Positions 9,062 to 18,515 of a stretch of 64,000 nt of DNA are shown here, piece after piece (within the stretch, counting starts at the first letter, position 1; every line of letters begins with the position of its first letter). The position numbers and the translations under genes were made by a program. The notes under the pieces are model-generated. The model was not told the origin of the DNA and did no database searches. It worked only from the letters and a program-made list of their open reading frames with translations. Source of the stretch: Oceanispirochaeta sp963676905 (GTDB lineage: Bacteria; Spirochaetota; Spirochaetia; DSM-2461); NCBI GenBank assembly GCA_963676905.2, contig CAXXVE010000001.1, positions 3,348,001-3,412,000 on the forward strand, given 5' to 3'.

Positions 9062-9085
9062 CCCCCTGTAAAAATCTACAGGGGG
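9062..9085. repeat. Inverted repeat next to the bidirectional terminator
   Basis: A perfect nine-base inverted repeat, CCCCCTGTA/TACAGGGGG with a six-base loop, lies between the terminator and the valS stop. It has no T-run of its own; on the minus strand it would sit in the valS 3' untranslated region, just upstream of the terminator. Confidence 0.6.
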
Positions 9086-9097
9086 CAGGACTGATGA

Positions 9098-11737
9098 TCA
9101 GCCCTTCAATTCAGCAAGATAGGTTCCCATCTTTCCGATTGCATTTCTGAACTCATCAAGTTTCTCCCTCTCCTTGGTGATAACCTCTTCAGGAGCCCGG
9201 GAAACAAATTTCTCATTACTCAGCTTCTTCTCTGTTGAAACCAGGAGCTTTTCATTTTTCTCGATATTCTTTGTGAGTCTGGCGATTTCCTTTTCAACAT
9301 CGATCATGTCACGGATGTAGAGGAAGGCTTCAAAGGTCTTTCCCACAGCAGTTACGGCGCCGTCGGCCTCACCAGCGTAGATCCCGAAGTCATCGCAGTG
9401 GATGAGAGACGAAATAAGAGCTCCCTCATTTTCAATAAAATCCTTCAGGCCGGCATCATCGGTCTTGATCCGGACCTTGATATCCTTTGCAGGGGGAATA
9501 TTGAACTCACTTCTGAATGTCCGTACTGACTGAACGAGGTCCTGGAGCTGTGCAAACTGATTTTCAAGTCCGGGATTGTCCAGAGAGGAGTCGACTTCAG
9601 GGAAGGCGGCTGTAATAAGGGGACTGTCAACACCGGGCAGCTTCTGGTAGATCTCTTCGGTCAGAAAGGACATAAAGGGGTGCAGCAGACGCAGAGACTT
9701 GTTGAGCACATCAAGCAGAACCGTAACGGCCTGGTCTTTGACCCTGTCTTCCTTGCTGTAGAGATAGAGCTTGGAAGCTTCTACATACCAGTCGCAGAAG
9801 TCATTCCAGAAGAAATCATATACTGTGTGGGACATATCATCAAAACGGTAGGCCTCAACGGCTTTATTGACTCCGTCAATGGCCTTGTTGAGACGGTGGT
9901 AGATCCACTTGTCCGCAGCTGTCAGGCTTATATCTGCAGCATCGAGGAGTTCACGGCCTTCCATGTTCATCAGAATGTACCGTGAAGCGTTCCATACCTT
10001 GTTGCAGAAACGGCTTCCCAGTTTGATATCGTCCATTTCAAGGGGAATATCCTGACCCTGCGCCGAGAGGTAGGCCAGAGTAAATTTCATGGCGTCAGCG
10101 CCGTATTTGGCTACGATATCAAGGGGATCAATTCCGTTCCCAAGAGACTTGGACATCTTACGTCCCTGTTTATCCCTGACAAGGGGAGTGATATAGATAT
10201 CGCGGAAGGGCGCCTTTTCAAGAAACTCTTCAGAGGCCATGATCATACGTGCAACCCAGAAGAAGATAATGTCATATCCCGTAACCAGTGATGATGTGGG
10301 GAAGAATTTTTCAAGATCAGCAGTCTTCTCGGGCCATCCCAGGGTTGAGAAGGGCCAGAGCCAGGAGCTGAACCATGTATCGAGGACATCGGGGTCCTGT
10401 TCGATTTTAGAACTGCCGCATTTGGGGCAGCTTGTGGGGTCCTCACGGGTTACAATCAGCTCGCCGCAGTCACTGCATGTCCATGCGGGGATTCTGTGCC
10501 CCCACCAGAGCTGACGGCTGATGCACCAGTCCCTGATGCCGTCGAGCCAGTGCTTGTATGTATTCTCCCATCTCTTGGGGTAGAAACGGATTCTGTCCTC
10601 TTCCCAGGCTTTCAGCGCTTTGTCGGCCATGCCCTGCATGCGGACAAACCACTGATCGGACATATAGGGTTCAATAATTGTATTACAGCGGTAGCAGTGT
10701 CCCACCTGATGAGGCTGATCCTCAATTCTGGTAAGGAATCCGCCCTCCTCCAGAGCCTTGATGGTTGCCTTGCGGGCTGTTTTAACATCCATGCCCCTGT
10801 AGGCTTCAGGTACATTGCCGTTGAGGGTTCCGTCTCCGTTGAGGATATTGACCCTTTCAAGGTTGTGTCTGTTTCCGATGTCCCAGTCATTGGGGTCATG
10901 GGCGGGAGTGATCTTTACAGCACCTGAACCGAACTCCATTTTACAGTAGGAGTCTGTGATAATCTTTATCTTTCTGTCTGTCAGAGGCAGGTCGATTGTC
11001 TTGCCTACAACGTTTTTATAACGCTCGTCATCGGGGTGAACCGCGACAGCTGTATCCCCGAACATGGTTTCGGGACGGGTTGTGGCAACTTCAATAAATC
11101 CGGTACCGTCGGTCAGAGGGTATTTCACATGGTGCAGAGCACCTGGTTTTTCCTCATGTTCAACCTCATCATCAGCCAGAGCGGTACCGCATGAGGGACA
11201 CCAGTTTACAAGATACTCACCCTTGTAGATGAGATCCCGTTCAAAGAGGGTGACGAATACCTCGCGGACTGCGCCGGAGAGACCTTCATCCATTGTAAAG
11301 CGCTCTCTTGACCAGTCACATGAAGCGCCTATCTTTTTAAGCTGTTTCGAGATGATGCTGTGGTGCTCTTCCTTGACCTTCCATGTCTCTTCAATGAACT
11401 TTTCACGGCCAAGATCATGACGGCCCAGGCCATCTTTCTTGAGTCTTCTTTCAACAACGTTCTGTGTGGCGATTCCGGCGTGGTCTGTACCGGGAACCCA
11501 GAGAGTGGGCCTGCCCTGCATTCTCTGATAACGGATAAGAATATCCTGAAGGGAGTTGTTAAGACCGTGACCCATATGAAGGACTCCGGTGACGTTGGGA
11601 GGGGGAATCACGATGACGAAGGGCTCTTTGGAGTCATCTCCTCCCGGTTTAAAATAACCGCCGTCTTCCCAGTATGAGTAAATTCTGTCTTCAAATTCAC
11701 CGGGATTGTAAGTTTTTTCGAGTTCAATAGCCTTCAT
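9098..11737 (-). CDS. valS: Valyl-tRNA synthetase
   Basis: Charges tRNA-Val; large class I synthetase of 879 residues, a normal length. PPPNVTGVLHMGHG (HIGH variant, about residues 46-59) and GRKMSKSLGN (near 525) are intact. The connective editing domain lies between them, with zinc-type Cys pairs CPSCGTA and CSDCGE/CPKCGSS. The C-terminal arm (about 810-879) is the Lys/Glu-rich coiled coil typical of ValRS. The 160-bp region upstream shows no T-box or other leader I can identify. Confidence 0.96.
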   Translation of the reverse strand: MKAIELEKTYNPGEFEDRIYSYWEDGGYFKPGGDDSKEPFVIVIPPPNVTGVLHMGHGLNNSLQDILIRYQRMQGRPTLWVPGTDHAGIATQNVVERRLKKDGLGRHDLGREKFIEETWKVKEEHHSIISKQLKKIGASCDWSRERFTMDEGLSGAVREVFVTLFERDLIYKGEYLVNWCPSCGTALADDEVEHEEKPGALHHVKYPLTDGTGFIEVATTRPETMFGDTAVAVHPDDERYKNVVGKTIDLPLTDRKIKIITDSYCKMEFGSGAVKITPAHDPNDWDIGNRHNLERVNILNGDGTLNGNVPEAYRGMDVKTARKATIKALEEGGFLTRIEDQPHQVGHCYRCNTIIEPYMSDQWFVRMQGMADKALKAWEEDRIRFYPKRWENTYKHWLDGIRDWCISRQLWWGHRIPAWTCSDCGELIVTREDPTSCPKCGSSKIEQDPDVLDTWFSSWLWPFSTLGWPEKTADLEKFFPTSSLVTGYDIIFFWVARMIMASEEFLEKAPFRDIYITPLVRDKQGRKMSKSLGNGIDPLDIVAKYGADAMKFTLAYLSAQGQDIPLEMDDIKLGSRFCNKVWNASRYILMNMEGRELLDAADISLTAADKWIYHRLNKAIDGVNKAVEAYRFDDMSHTVYDFFWNDFCDWYVEASKLYLYSKEDRVKDQAVTVLLDVLNKSLRLLHPFMSFLTEEIYQKLPGVDSPLITAAFPEVDSSLDNPGLENQFAQLQDLVQSVRTFRSEFNIPPAKDIKVRIKTDDAGLKDFIENEGALISSLIHCDDFGIYAGEADGAVTAVGKTFEAFLYIRDMIDVEKEIARLTKNIEKNEKLLVSTEKKLSNEKFVSRAPEEVITKEREKLDEFRNAIGKMGTYLAELKG

Positions 11738-11906
11738 TCGCCCTTCCTATAAAAATCTGTAATAAATCTTTTGTGCATAGTACCAAATATGAACCCTCTA
11801 GTGCAATTGTTTCAGTAGTGAAAAAGCTGCTGTATCATGGTGATTTTCATATTTAAATCCCGTGGACATTATGTTATATTGTTGCTGAAAACAGGCATAT
11901 TTGATC

Positions 11907-12368
11907 ATGGATGATGAGATTAGATTATTAAGCAGCCGGGACAAGATCCGGGATATTCTTAAAAAAGGCAGATACACGACTCTCGCTCTCAACGATGGAA
12001 ACGACTCCTATATACTGACGATGAATTACGGGCTTCATGAAGAGGAGGATATTCTCTTTTTTGAGTGCTACGGCAGCGGCAACAAGATGGACTTTTTCAA
12101 AAGCAACCCCTACCTGAGCGGTACCGTTATTGTTGAAGAGGGCTTTGAAGACGGCGAAAGCACTGTTTTAAGCTCTGTAGTATACAGCGGGCTCCTTGAA
12201 GTTCTCCACCGCAGCGATGAAAAGGAGAATGCCCTACACTGTATCAACAGACAGAACTCACCCTCTTTTAAGAAACGATACACCGAACTTGCAGGAGCGG
12301 TCAGCAAAATTCTTGTCATGAAGCTTACAATTGAGGAGCTCAGCGGGAAGGTCATTCCCCTCTCCTGA
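11907..12368 (+). CDS. FMN-binding split-barrel protein (pyridoxamine 5'-phosphate oxidase-like)
   Basis: A 153-residue protein of the flavin split-barrel type, close to Nim-like or PNPOx-like families. The pattern is an N-terminal helix, then a strand with RYTTLALNDGNDSYILTMNYG, then LFFECYGSGNKMDFFKSNPYLSGTVIVEE, which matches the dimeric beta-barrel with its flavin-binding GNK(M)DFF segment. I prefer the ATG at 11907 to the in-frame TTG six bases upstream; neither has a strong Shine-Dalgarno. The substrate is unknown. The convergent nitroreductase gene lies 16 bases downstream. Confidence 0.7.
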   Translation: MDDEIRLLSSRDKIRDILKKGRYTTLALNDGNDSYILTMNYGLHEEEDILFFECYGSGNKMDFFKSNPYLSGTVIVEEGFEDGESTVLSSVVYSGLLEVLHRSDEKENALHCINRQNSPSFKKRYTELAGAVSKILVMKLTIEELSGKVIPLS

Positions 12369-12384
12369 GCTCCCTGGTTCATAA

Positions 12385-12954
12385 TCAGATGTGTCTGATC
12401 AGAAGGTCGGAAACCTTTCTTTTTGGAATGTAGTGCACGCCCTTCTCATCGCGATAGTAGTTTACACTCTCACCTGCATCCACAATGACACGCTCTTCTC
12501 CGGGATAACCTAGGGCCAGAATAAGCTGAATCTCCTGGCTGTCATCAAGACCGAGGACCCTTGTCACTTCGGGTTTAATAAATGCTCCGATCATACAGGA
12601 GCCAACGCCCTGCTCCATGGCGGCAAGCTGAAGTGTCTGTGCTGTGATGCCGACATCCTGTCCTGCTGATGAGCCTACCTTTTTATCAAGTACAATGGCC
12701 ACATAGGCCGTGGGTCTTTCCCCCTCATCCGGTCCGTCCCACTCCTTCAGGGCTCCGGCCCATCTCAGATAAGGATAGAGTTCCTCCATAAACGCTTTGT
12801 CACTGATCGTGATATACTTCAACGGCTGAAGGTTTTTACCGGAAGGGCACACCCTGGCGATTTCAACAAGAGAATCAAGAAAACCTTCGGGGAGAGGTTT
12901 CTGGTCAAACCTGCGGCAGCTTCTAGTTTTTAAAACCAATTCAGAAAAATCCAT
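12385..12954 (-). CDS. Nitroreductase family protein
   Basis: An FMN-dependent NAD(P)H oxidoreductase of 189 residues. The N-terminal TRSCRRFDQKPLP motif (about residues 10-22) and ARVCPSGKNLQPLKYI supply the phosphate and flavin contacts. QLAAMEQGVGSCMIGAF and the C-terminal LALGYPGEE are typical of the family. The physiological substrate cannot be told from sequence. It is convergent with the split-barrel flavoprotein gene, so the two are not co-transcribed. Confidence 0.85.
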   Translation of the reverse strand: MDFSELVLKTRSCRRFDQKPLPEGFLDSLVEIARVCPSGKNLQPLKYITISDKAFMEELYPYLRWAGALKEWDGPDEGERPTAYVAIVLDKKVGSSAGQDVGITAQTLQLAAMEQGVGSCMIGAFIKPEVTRVLGLDDSQEIQLILALGYPGEERVIVDAGESVNYYRDEKGVHYIPKRKVSDLLIRHI

Positions 12955-13114
12955 ATTTACTCCTGATTATTATGATCTGTTGTGATATCCAATATAGTAT
13001 ATAAATGTTTTAGCTTTTGTGTGTAAAAAGAGAGATTTATCACGTAAAATGTCTGAAAGATATCTGTCGTTCCCGATAGAGGACAGATCAATTAAAGGAG
13101 TTAACCCAATTGTT

Positions 13115-13876
13115 ATGATCATTAGAAAGTATCTGACGGCCCTGTTTCTGCTGTTGTCTGTCAGCGCTGTCCATTCCCAAAGCAGATTCTCCCTTGATTT
13201 GACCAAGGACGCCGTTATTGGAACGGCGGCTCTGGGAGTCGTCATACCCTCATTCTTCCTTGATTCCGGCCCTGCCGACTACAAGGACATTTCAGAAATT
13301 AACAGCCTCGACAGAAACTTTGTATATGGCTTCAATCCGGCTCTCGACAAGACAAGCTCTGTCCTTGTCGCCGCTTCCCTTGTACTTCCCGGTGCACTAA
13401 TGCTCAACAGCGATCTGAGGGGCAGCTGGCTGACATATGGAGTAATGTACGCCGAAGCCTTTGCACTCACCATGGGTACTAAGGATATCCTAAAAGGTAC
13501 AGTATCAAGAAACAGGCCCTATACCTACAAAGACAGTTCTATTCCCGAAGGCGAAGAGGATGACTACTACAACAGTTTCCCCTCGGGACACACAGCCTAT
13601 GCCTTTCTGGGAGCGACTTTTCTGACAACCACCCTTCTTTATGATGCTCCGGATTCAAAATGGACTGCCCCGCTTATTATTGGAGCCTATACCGCAGCAG
13701 CATCGGTAGGCGGTCTCAGAGTTGCTTCGGGATCCCATTTTGTAACAGATGTCCTTGCAGGTGCCGCCATCGGCTCTTTCTTCGGCTGGCTTGTACCAAC
13801 ACTTCATCTTCAGAAATCTGACGAGATCGAGGTCCTGCCCGGACCCCAGAGTCTCAGTTTTAAATACACTTATTAA
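13115..13876 (+). CDS. Secreted or membrane PAP2-family phosphatase
   Basis: Acid phosphatase/phosphatidic acid phosphatase type 2 family, probably acting on lipid phosphates or pyrophosphates outside the inner membrane. All three motifs are present: K-x6-RP (KGTVSRNRP), PSGH (SFPSGHTAY), and R-x5-H-x3-D (RVASGSHFVTD). I place the start at the ATG at 13115 because it gives a proper signal peptide (IIRKYLTALFLLLSVSAVHS) with GGAG upstream; the frame is open to 13019. The mature protein has about 230 residues. The next gene starts nine bases after the stop, suggesting one operon. Confidence 0.82.
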   Translation: MIIRKYLTALFLLLSVSAVHSQSRFSLDLTKDAVIGTAALGVVIPSFFLDSGPADYKDISEINSLDRNFVYGFNPALDKTSSVLVAASLVLPGALMLNSDLRGSWLTYGVMYAEAFALTMGTKDILKGTVSRNRPYTYKDSSIPEGEEDDYYNSFPSGHTAYAFLGATFLTTTLLYDAPDSKWTAPLIIGAYTAAASVGGLRVASGSHFVTDVLAGAAIGSFFGWLVPTLHLQKSDEIEVLPGPQSLSFKYTY

Positions 13877-13885
13877 GAGGTAAAT

Positions 13886-14689
13886 ATGATAAAGAAATTT
13901 TCAGCAATAGCGTTACTGGCCCTCTCCCCCCTTCTCTCATGGGGAGAAACAGCCTTTTCTCCACTGGAAGCTCTTGTGAAAGACAGCGCAATTCTCTCAG
14001 ACCTGCAGACAAACGGAGAGAATATTGTCTTTCATGACGGGTTAATAACTCCTGAAACACTGCCTGAGACTGTCCTGAACAACAACATCAAGAAGGACAT
14101 GATAGAGGGAAACCTGACTCTTGGAATGGAGGGCCTCTATCTGGTGACGGATCTTCCTGACTCCTACTGGAATGTGGAAGATGGCCAGAGAACCCTGACT
14201 CTCTATAATATTCTTCGCTCTGTAAGCACCCTTGAAGGCCTTGAATACTATTCACAGACATCCAAGAAGATGAAAGAGCTCTTTCAGGAAAGCTGGGCCA
14301 TGGAGGAGGGAAATGAAAAAAAGAAGCTTCCCGACCCTCTTGTCACCAGCGTTCCCTCACATGATCTGATCTACATCCATCAGAAGGACAACCGTTTCTC
14401 AAAAAACCAGTACACCATGGAGTACTACAGCAACGGGCCCAATCTTGCAGCAAGCATTGTCAATCTGTCAAATCTCAGGGTCGCCGGTATGTTCAAGGTT
14501 GTTGACTCAGGAGATATGCAGATCCATCTCTCAGTCATGCCTGTCCAGGAGGGAATACTCATCTATGTAACAATGGCTGCCGCCACAGATACCTCTTCTT
14601 TCAGAGAGAAGGCGCAGCAGTCCTTCGGAAACAGAGCCATTGCACTGAAGGAGTGGTTTAAAACAAGACTGGATGAAGAGTTTAACTGA
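13886..14689 (+). CDS. Exported hypothetical protein (DUF6675-like)
   Basis: A 267-residue protein with a clear signal peptide (residues 1-20, KKFSAIALLALSPLLSWG then a cleavage-like GE). The mature domain alternates strands and helices, contains YYSQTSKKMKELFQESW, and has no Cys cluster or known catalytic motif. It resembles spirochaetal DUF6675 proteins from memory, not proven. It starts nine bases after the PAP2 gene behind AAGAGG and is followed by a terminator, so the pair probably forms a two-gene operon of envelope proteins. Confidence 0.6.
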   Translation: MIKKFSAIALLALSPLLSWGETAFSPLEALVKDSAILSDLQTNGENIVFHDGLITPETLPETVLNNNIKKDMIEGNLTLGMEGLYLVTDLPDSYWNVEDGQRTLTLYNILRSVSTLEGLEYYSQTSKKMKELFQESWAMEEGNEKKKLPDPLVTSVPSHDLIYIHQKDNRFSKNQYTMEYYSNGPNLAASIVNLSNLRVAGMFKVVDSGDMQIHLSVMPVQEGILIYVTMAAATDTSSFREKAQQSFGNRAIALKEWFKTRLDEEFN

Positions 14690-14718
14690 TACAGGGAATA
14701 TATAATTGTACTGTTTAA

Positions 14719-14748
14719 GGCTGAAGCTGAGGCTTCAGCCTTTTTTTT
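14719..14748 (+). terminator. Rho-independent terminator after the exported protein gene
   Basis: The stem GGCTGAAG/CTTCAGCC is followed by eight T residues. Confidence 0.88.
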
Positions 14749-14791
14749 GCATTCCTTTAGCAGAAGCCTGGGGATGCAGCCATTGACTCTG

Positions 14792-14827
14792 AAAAAAAAT
14801 AAAGGCCGCTCCATCTATGAAGCGGCC
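14792..14827 (-). terminator. Rho-independent terminator of the secDF operon
   Basis: The stem GGCCGCT/AGCGGCC (14804-14827) has a T-rich tract on the minus strand (14792-14803), 32 bases past the secF stop. Confidence 0.85.
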
Positions 14828-14858
14828 TATTTAAAGAATTATCACCAGCTCAGGCTGA

Positions 14859-15911
14859 TCATTTTTTCTTCTTTCTTTTCTCTTTGCTCTTCCGCTTCTT
14901 CTCGGTTGCGGCGGCAATTTCCTCTGCAGACTGTGTAACAACAGGTGCAGCAGGTTTGGCAGCAGCCTTGACGGCTTCTACTTTCTTGACTTCTTCAGCC
15001 TTGGGTGCAGCTGTTACAGCTGCCTTTGCCCGGGCGTGAGCCTTGTTGTGCCATCCGAGGAGCAGAGTTGATGCGATATACATTGATGAGTAAGTACCCA
15101 CAATGATACCGACAATCAGGCTCAGTGCGAAAGTCTGAATTGTTCCTGTACCGATAATAAAGATAAACAGTACGGCAACAAATGTAGTTGCTGAAGTGAT
15201 CAGCGTTCTGGACAGGGACTGTGTGATGGAGAGGTTGATAACCTCTTCAAAGCTCTTGTCCTTAACCAGTCTTGTGTTTTCTCTGATTCTGTCAAAGATA
15301 ACGATGGTATCGTTCAGTGAATAACCGATGATTGTCAGAACAGCAGCAATTGTTGCTGTTGAGAACTCGAGCTGAGTCACACCGATAAATCCCATCAGGA
15401 ACAGAACGTCATGAGCAATAGCCGCGATAGCGGATACAGCATAGTTCAGTTTGAAGCGGAACCAGATATAAACAAGAATCAGGGCCAGAGCCACCAGAGT
15501 CAGTACAATTGTCTGACTTGTCAGGCTGCCTGCAAAACGGGCGCCTACAAACTCAGTTGACTGTACTGTAATGGATCCGAAGGCAGCTTCGAGGCTGTCT
15601 TTGATCTTCTTCTCGGTTACAACCTGAAAGTCGTCAATACTTTCATCCACACCTACACGGACCATAAAGTCATTGGAACCGGAACCGACTGTCTGAACCT
15701 GTACAGAGGGAATGCCCTCTAGAGCATCCTTAACCTCTGCAATATCAGCATCTTTGTTGATGGTGATCTGCTGGCTCAGACCGGCACGAAAATCGATACC
15801 GAAGTTAAAACCGCCCTGTGCAAATGTACCGGCCCAGAAGGCAACGATCAGTACAATTGAAATGGTCAGAAATACAAATCTGCTTTTTGTAAAGTTAATC
15901 ACTTTTTCCAT
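14859..15911 (-). CDS. secF: Protein translocase subunit SecF
   Basis: Part of the SecDF complex that uses ion-motive force to help Sec export on the periplasmic side. It has 350 residues. TM1 (about 12-30) is followed by the FGIDFRAGLSQQ motif, a periplasmic domain, and five further membrane helices including SLNDTIVIFDRIREN (the family's D-T-I-V-I-F-D-R-I-R-E signature). The C-terminal 50 residues are an Ala/Lys tail ending in a run of Lys, longer than in most SecF, which may contact ribosomes or lipid head groups (inference). The start abuts the secD stop. Confidence 0.95.
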   Translation of the reverse strand: MEKVINFTKSRFVFLTISIVLIVAFWAGTFAQGGFNFGIDFRAGLSQQITINKDADIAEVKDALEGIPSVQVQTVGSGSNDFMVRVGVDESIDDFQVVTEKKIKDSLEAAFGSITVQSTEFVGARFAGSLTSQTIVLTLVALALILVYIWFRFKLNYAVSAIAAIAHDVLFLMGFIGVTQLEFSTATIAAVLTIIGYSLNDTIVIFDRIRENTRLVKDKSFEEVINLSITQSLSRTLITSATTFVAVLFIFIIGTGTIQTFALSLIVGIIVGTYSSMYIASTLLLGWHNKAHARAKAAVTAAPKAEEVKKVEAVKAAAKPAAPVVTQSAEEIAAATEKKRKSKEKRKKKK

Positions 15912-17635
15912 TATTTAAGCCCCCAGGCAATGCCGACTTTGTCTTTCCCCAGGACTTCTGTACCGAAGTCGAAGATAAGACGGGAAACGAAAATAGCTGT
16001 AAAGAGTGAACAAACTATACCGACAGCCAGAGTTACTGCGAATCCCTGGATGGGTCCCTTCCCAAGCTGTGAAAGAAAAATGGCAGCGATAAATGTAGTA
16101 ATGTTGGCATCCATAACAGTCCAGAAAGCCTTCTTGAATCCGGCTTCGATGGCAGCTGCTCTGGATTTACCGAGTCTCAGTTCTTCCTTGATACGCTCAA
16201 AGATAATTACGTTGGCGTCCACAGCCATACCGACGTTGAGGATAATACCTGCAATGCTGGTCATGGTCAGTGTCATATTGAAAGAGGAGAGAATGGCAAC
16301 GATAAACACAAGGTTCAGAAGCAGAGCGATATCCGCAATGAGTCCGGCTCCCTTGTAGTAAATCAGCATAAAGACAAATACAGCGATAAATCCGAAGAAA
16401 ATAGCCTTGAGACCGGCATCGATAGCATCGCTTCCCAGTGATGCACCCACGGCTGTCTCATTGGTCACCTGAAGGTCAACGGGAAGTGCCGCAGTTCTGA
16501 GAACCAGGGCAAGATCGTTTGCTTCACTTGAATCAAAACCTGTAATTCTTACAGAGTCTCTGATTGGCTCGGAGATCCGTGCTGCAGCCTTGATCTTATC
16601 ATCCATTACAACAGCCAGGGTTTTGCCTGTGTTGTCGGAAGTGAATTTGTAGAAGATCTCTCCCCCTTCACTGTCCAGCTGAAAGATGACGTTGGGCTGA
16701 CCGGTGATCTGGTCGGCAATTACATTGGCTTCTTTGATGTGCTCTCCGGGGAGTCCCACTTCTTCAGAAACAACTGTGTAACTCATGAACTGATCGATTC
16801 CATAGTTGTCTTTCTTGTAGAATCCGCGAACCAGGAGTCCTGCTTCCAGAACCGAGGAATCAGAAGGACGTCCGTTTTCGAAGGTTTCTCCGGGATTCTG
16901 TGCGGCATACTGGTTGATTCTTGTGGTAGCAGCATCATCCACAATGTGGAAGTTCAGGCTGCCCTTTCCCATAAGAAAGGAGTTGACTCTTTCGGGGTCA
17001 ACTTCACCGGGAATCTCAATCAGAATCTGGTTGTTGGACTGTCTTCTGATCTGAGGCTCGGTTACACCGAAACGGTCGATTCTGTTATTGAGAATCTCCA
17101 TTGCAAGTGTAAGGGCTTCACGAAGGTCGTCTTCTGAAGGAGCTCTCCCCAATCTGCTTTCAAGGCTGGTTTCATCAGCTTCAACAACAACACTCATACC
17201 ACCGGAAAGGTCGAGACCGAGAAGGAGAGTTTTATCCTTCATCGACTTAAGGCCGAGGATATCGTCTCTATAGTAAGTTTCCAGTGCAGAATAAACTTCA
17301 TTTCCGGATTGAAATCCCGCCAGAACAGTCTTTACAGTCCAGGAGTCGGGCATATCACGTTTTTCAAGTTTATAGTTAGCTTTCGCTTCAGATACAAGGA
17401 AGTCCATCTCTGCGGGGAATTCCGCATCCGGGCTGTCCTTAACGAGCTCAACCAATGTGGCGAGGTCATCAGATGCCTCAACCTTGGCATAATTTCTGAT
17501 CTGTTCCTTGGAGCCGTTCGCAAGGACCTTCTTTTCTTCAGGTGTTCCGAAGTACCACTTCGCTGTGGGAAACAGGAAGTAGGCACCCAGTGCCAGAAAG
17601 AAAAGAACAACGATGAATCTCAATCGCTTATTCAT
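15911..17635 (-). CDS. secD: Protein translocase subunit SecD
   Basis: Partner of SecF. It has 574 residues: an N-terminal membrane helix (about 6-23), LGLDLSGGMSVVVEAD, the large periplasmic P1 domain with RIDRFGVTEPQIRRQ, and six C-terminal membrane helices with DANVIIFERIKEELR. There is no fused SecF. It overlaps the secF start by one base and follows yajC by 18 bases, giving the standard yajC-secD-secF order. Confidence 0.96.
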   Translation of the reverse strand: MNKRLRFIVVLFFLALGAYFLFPTAKWYFGTPEEKKVLANGSKEQIRNYAKVEASDDLATLVELVKDSPDAEFPAEMDFLVSEAKANYKLEKRDMPDSWTVKTVLAGFQSGNEVYSALETYYRDDILGLKSMKDKTLLLGLDLSGGMSVVVEADETSLESRLGRAPSEDDLREALTLAMEILNNRIDRFGVTEPQIRRQSNNQILIEIPGEVDPERVNSFLMGKGSLNFHIVDDAATTRINQYAAQNPGETFENGRPSDSSVLEAGLLVRGFYKKDNYGIDQFMSYTVVSEEVGLPGEHIKEANVIADQITGQPNVIFQLDSEGGEIFYKFTSDNTGKTLAVVMDDKIKAAARISEPIRDSVRITGFDSSEANDLALVLRTAALPVDLQVTNETAVGASLGSDAIDAGLKAIFFGFIAVFVFMLIYYKGAGLIADIALLLNLVFIVAILSSFNMTLTMTSIAGIILNVGMAVDANVIIFERIKEELRLGKSRAAAIEAGFKKAFWTVMDANITTFIAAIFLSQLGKGPIQGFAVTLAVGIVCSLFTAIFVSRLIFDFGTEVLGKDKVGIAWGLK

Positions 17636-17653
17636 TAATTTCTCCGGTAGCTG

Positions 17654-18028
17654 TTATTTTTTTTCTTTACTGTCTTTCTTTGCTTTGCTGTCTTTGCTGT
17701 TCTCGGCTGAGACGTTTAGAACAGAAGCGATGGCGGACTTGCTGAATTCCATTTTGCATTCATCATCCACTTTAACAATGACAGTTTCTTCCTTAACAGC
17801 GTGAACTGTACCTCTGATACCGCCGATTGTAACGACTTTGTCATTTTTCTTGACAGCTTCGATCATCTGCTTAGTTTCTTTCTGCTTTTTGTTCTGGGGT
17901 CTGATGATGAGAAAGTAGAAAATACCGATCACCAGAGCGAAGGTAACCAGACTCGTCGTCATGGAACCGCCCGAAGCAGAACCTCCGGCCGGGGCGCCCA
18001 TAAGAAGAGCCAGACTAAAAAATTCCAT
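17654..18028 (-). CDS. yajC: Preprotein translocase auxiliary subunit YajC
   Basis: Small single-pass membrane protein that associates with SecDF. It has 124 residues. A Gly/Ser-rich N-terminus precedes one helix (about 26-44) running into the signature FLIIRPQNKKQKE. A cytosolic barrel follows (KVVTIGGIRGTVHAVKEETVIVKVDDECKMEFSKSAIASVL), and the protein ends in a Lys-rich tail. First gene of the yajC-secD-secF operon. Confidence 0.94.
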   Translation of the reverse strand: MEFFSLALLMGAPAGGSASGGSMTTSLVTFALVIGIFYFLIIRPQNKKQKETKQMIEAVKKNDKVVTIGGIRGTVHAVKEETVIVKVDDECKMEFSKSAIASVLNVSAENSKDSKAKKDSKEKK

Positions 18029-18101
18029 AAATTATATCCTCGGATTTTATAAAAATGTTGGGTAAAATTAGCATAGAAAATCGCGGGTCGTCAAGAATCA
18101 A

Positions 18102-18389
18102 TTAGATCCGCTTTACTTTGGTGATTTTATCAGGAACACGGAAAACACCAAACAGACGTTTCAAATCTTCGATACTTGCGTATTTTGACCCGCTCTGTGA
18201 GTTGTAAACTTCCAGTACCTTCTGCTGCCCTGCGGCATCCTCTTCAAAAAGGGCCTTGCTGAATGCGGCCTTAAAGAGTCCGGACTCAAGCAGAGCTTCC
18301 AGAGAAGTTCCCGGTTTTTGCAGTTTTTTGTCGGTTATCGCCGAATTTCCGCTGTAACCGATGGTGCTGATAAAATCATCTTTTTTCAT
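18102..18389 (-). CDS. Small hypothetical protein
   Basis: A 95-residue soluble protein that I do not recognise. It is largely helical, has no Cys, signal peptide or membrane segment, and ends in basic residues (KITKVKRI). Residues 1-35 include GYSGNSAITDKKLQ, and the middle has LFKAAFSKALFEEDAAGQQ. It lies 73 bases upstream of yajC on the same strand and downstream of the groL terminator, so it could be the first gene of the sec operon or stand alone. Confidence 0.6.
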   Translation of the reverse strand: MKKDDFISTIGYSGNSAITDKKLQKPGTSLEALLESGLFKAAFSKALFEEDAAGQQKVLEVYNSQSGSKYASIEDLKRLFGVFRVPDKITKVKRI

Positions 18390-18460
18390 AAACAGATTCC
18401 GTCCTTGATTGATCGCCGTTTTCAGGCATTTTATCCTTAATCCATAGTGGATTGTAAGGC

Positions 18461-18489
18461 AAAAAAAGAGGGAAGCTTACGCCTCCCTC
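18461..18489 (-). terminator. Rho-independent terminator of groL
   Basis: On the minus strand the stem GAGGGAGGC/GCTTCCCTC, with one G-T pair, is followed by seven T residues. It lies 26 bases past the groL stop. Confidence 0.87.
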
Positions 18490-18515
18490 TTTTTACAGGG
18501 CCTTTAAGGGGATGA

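Noticed and set aside
11738..11906. T-box leader for valS
   Set aside because: The 170-bp gap has no T-box consensus and no antiterminator-terminator pair on the minus strand.
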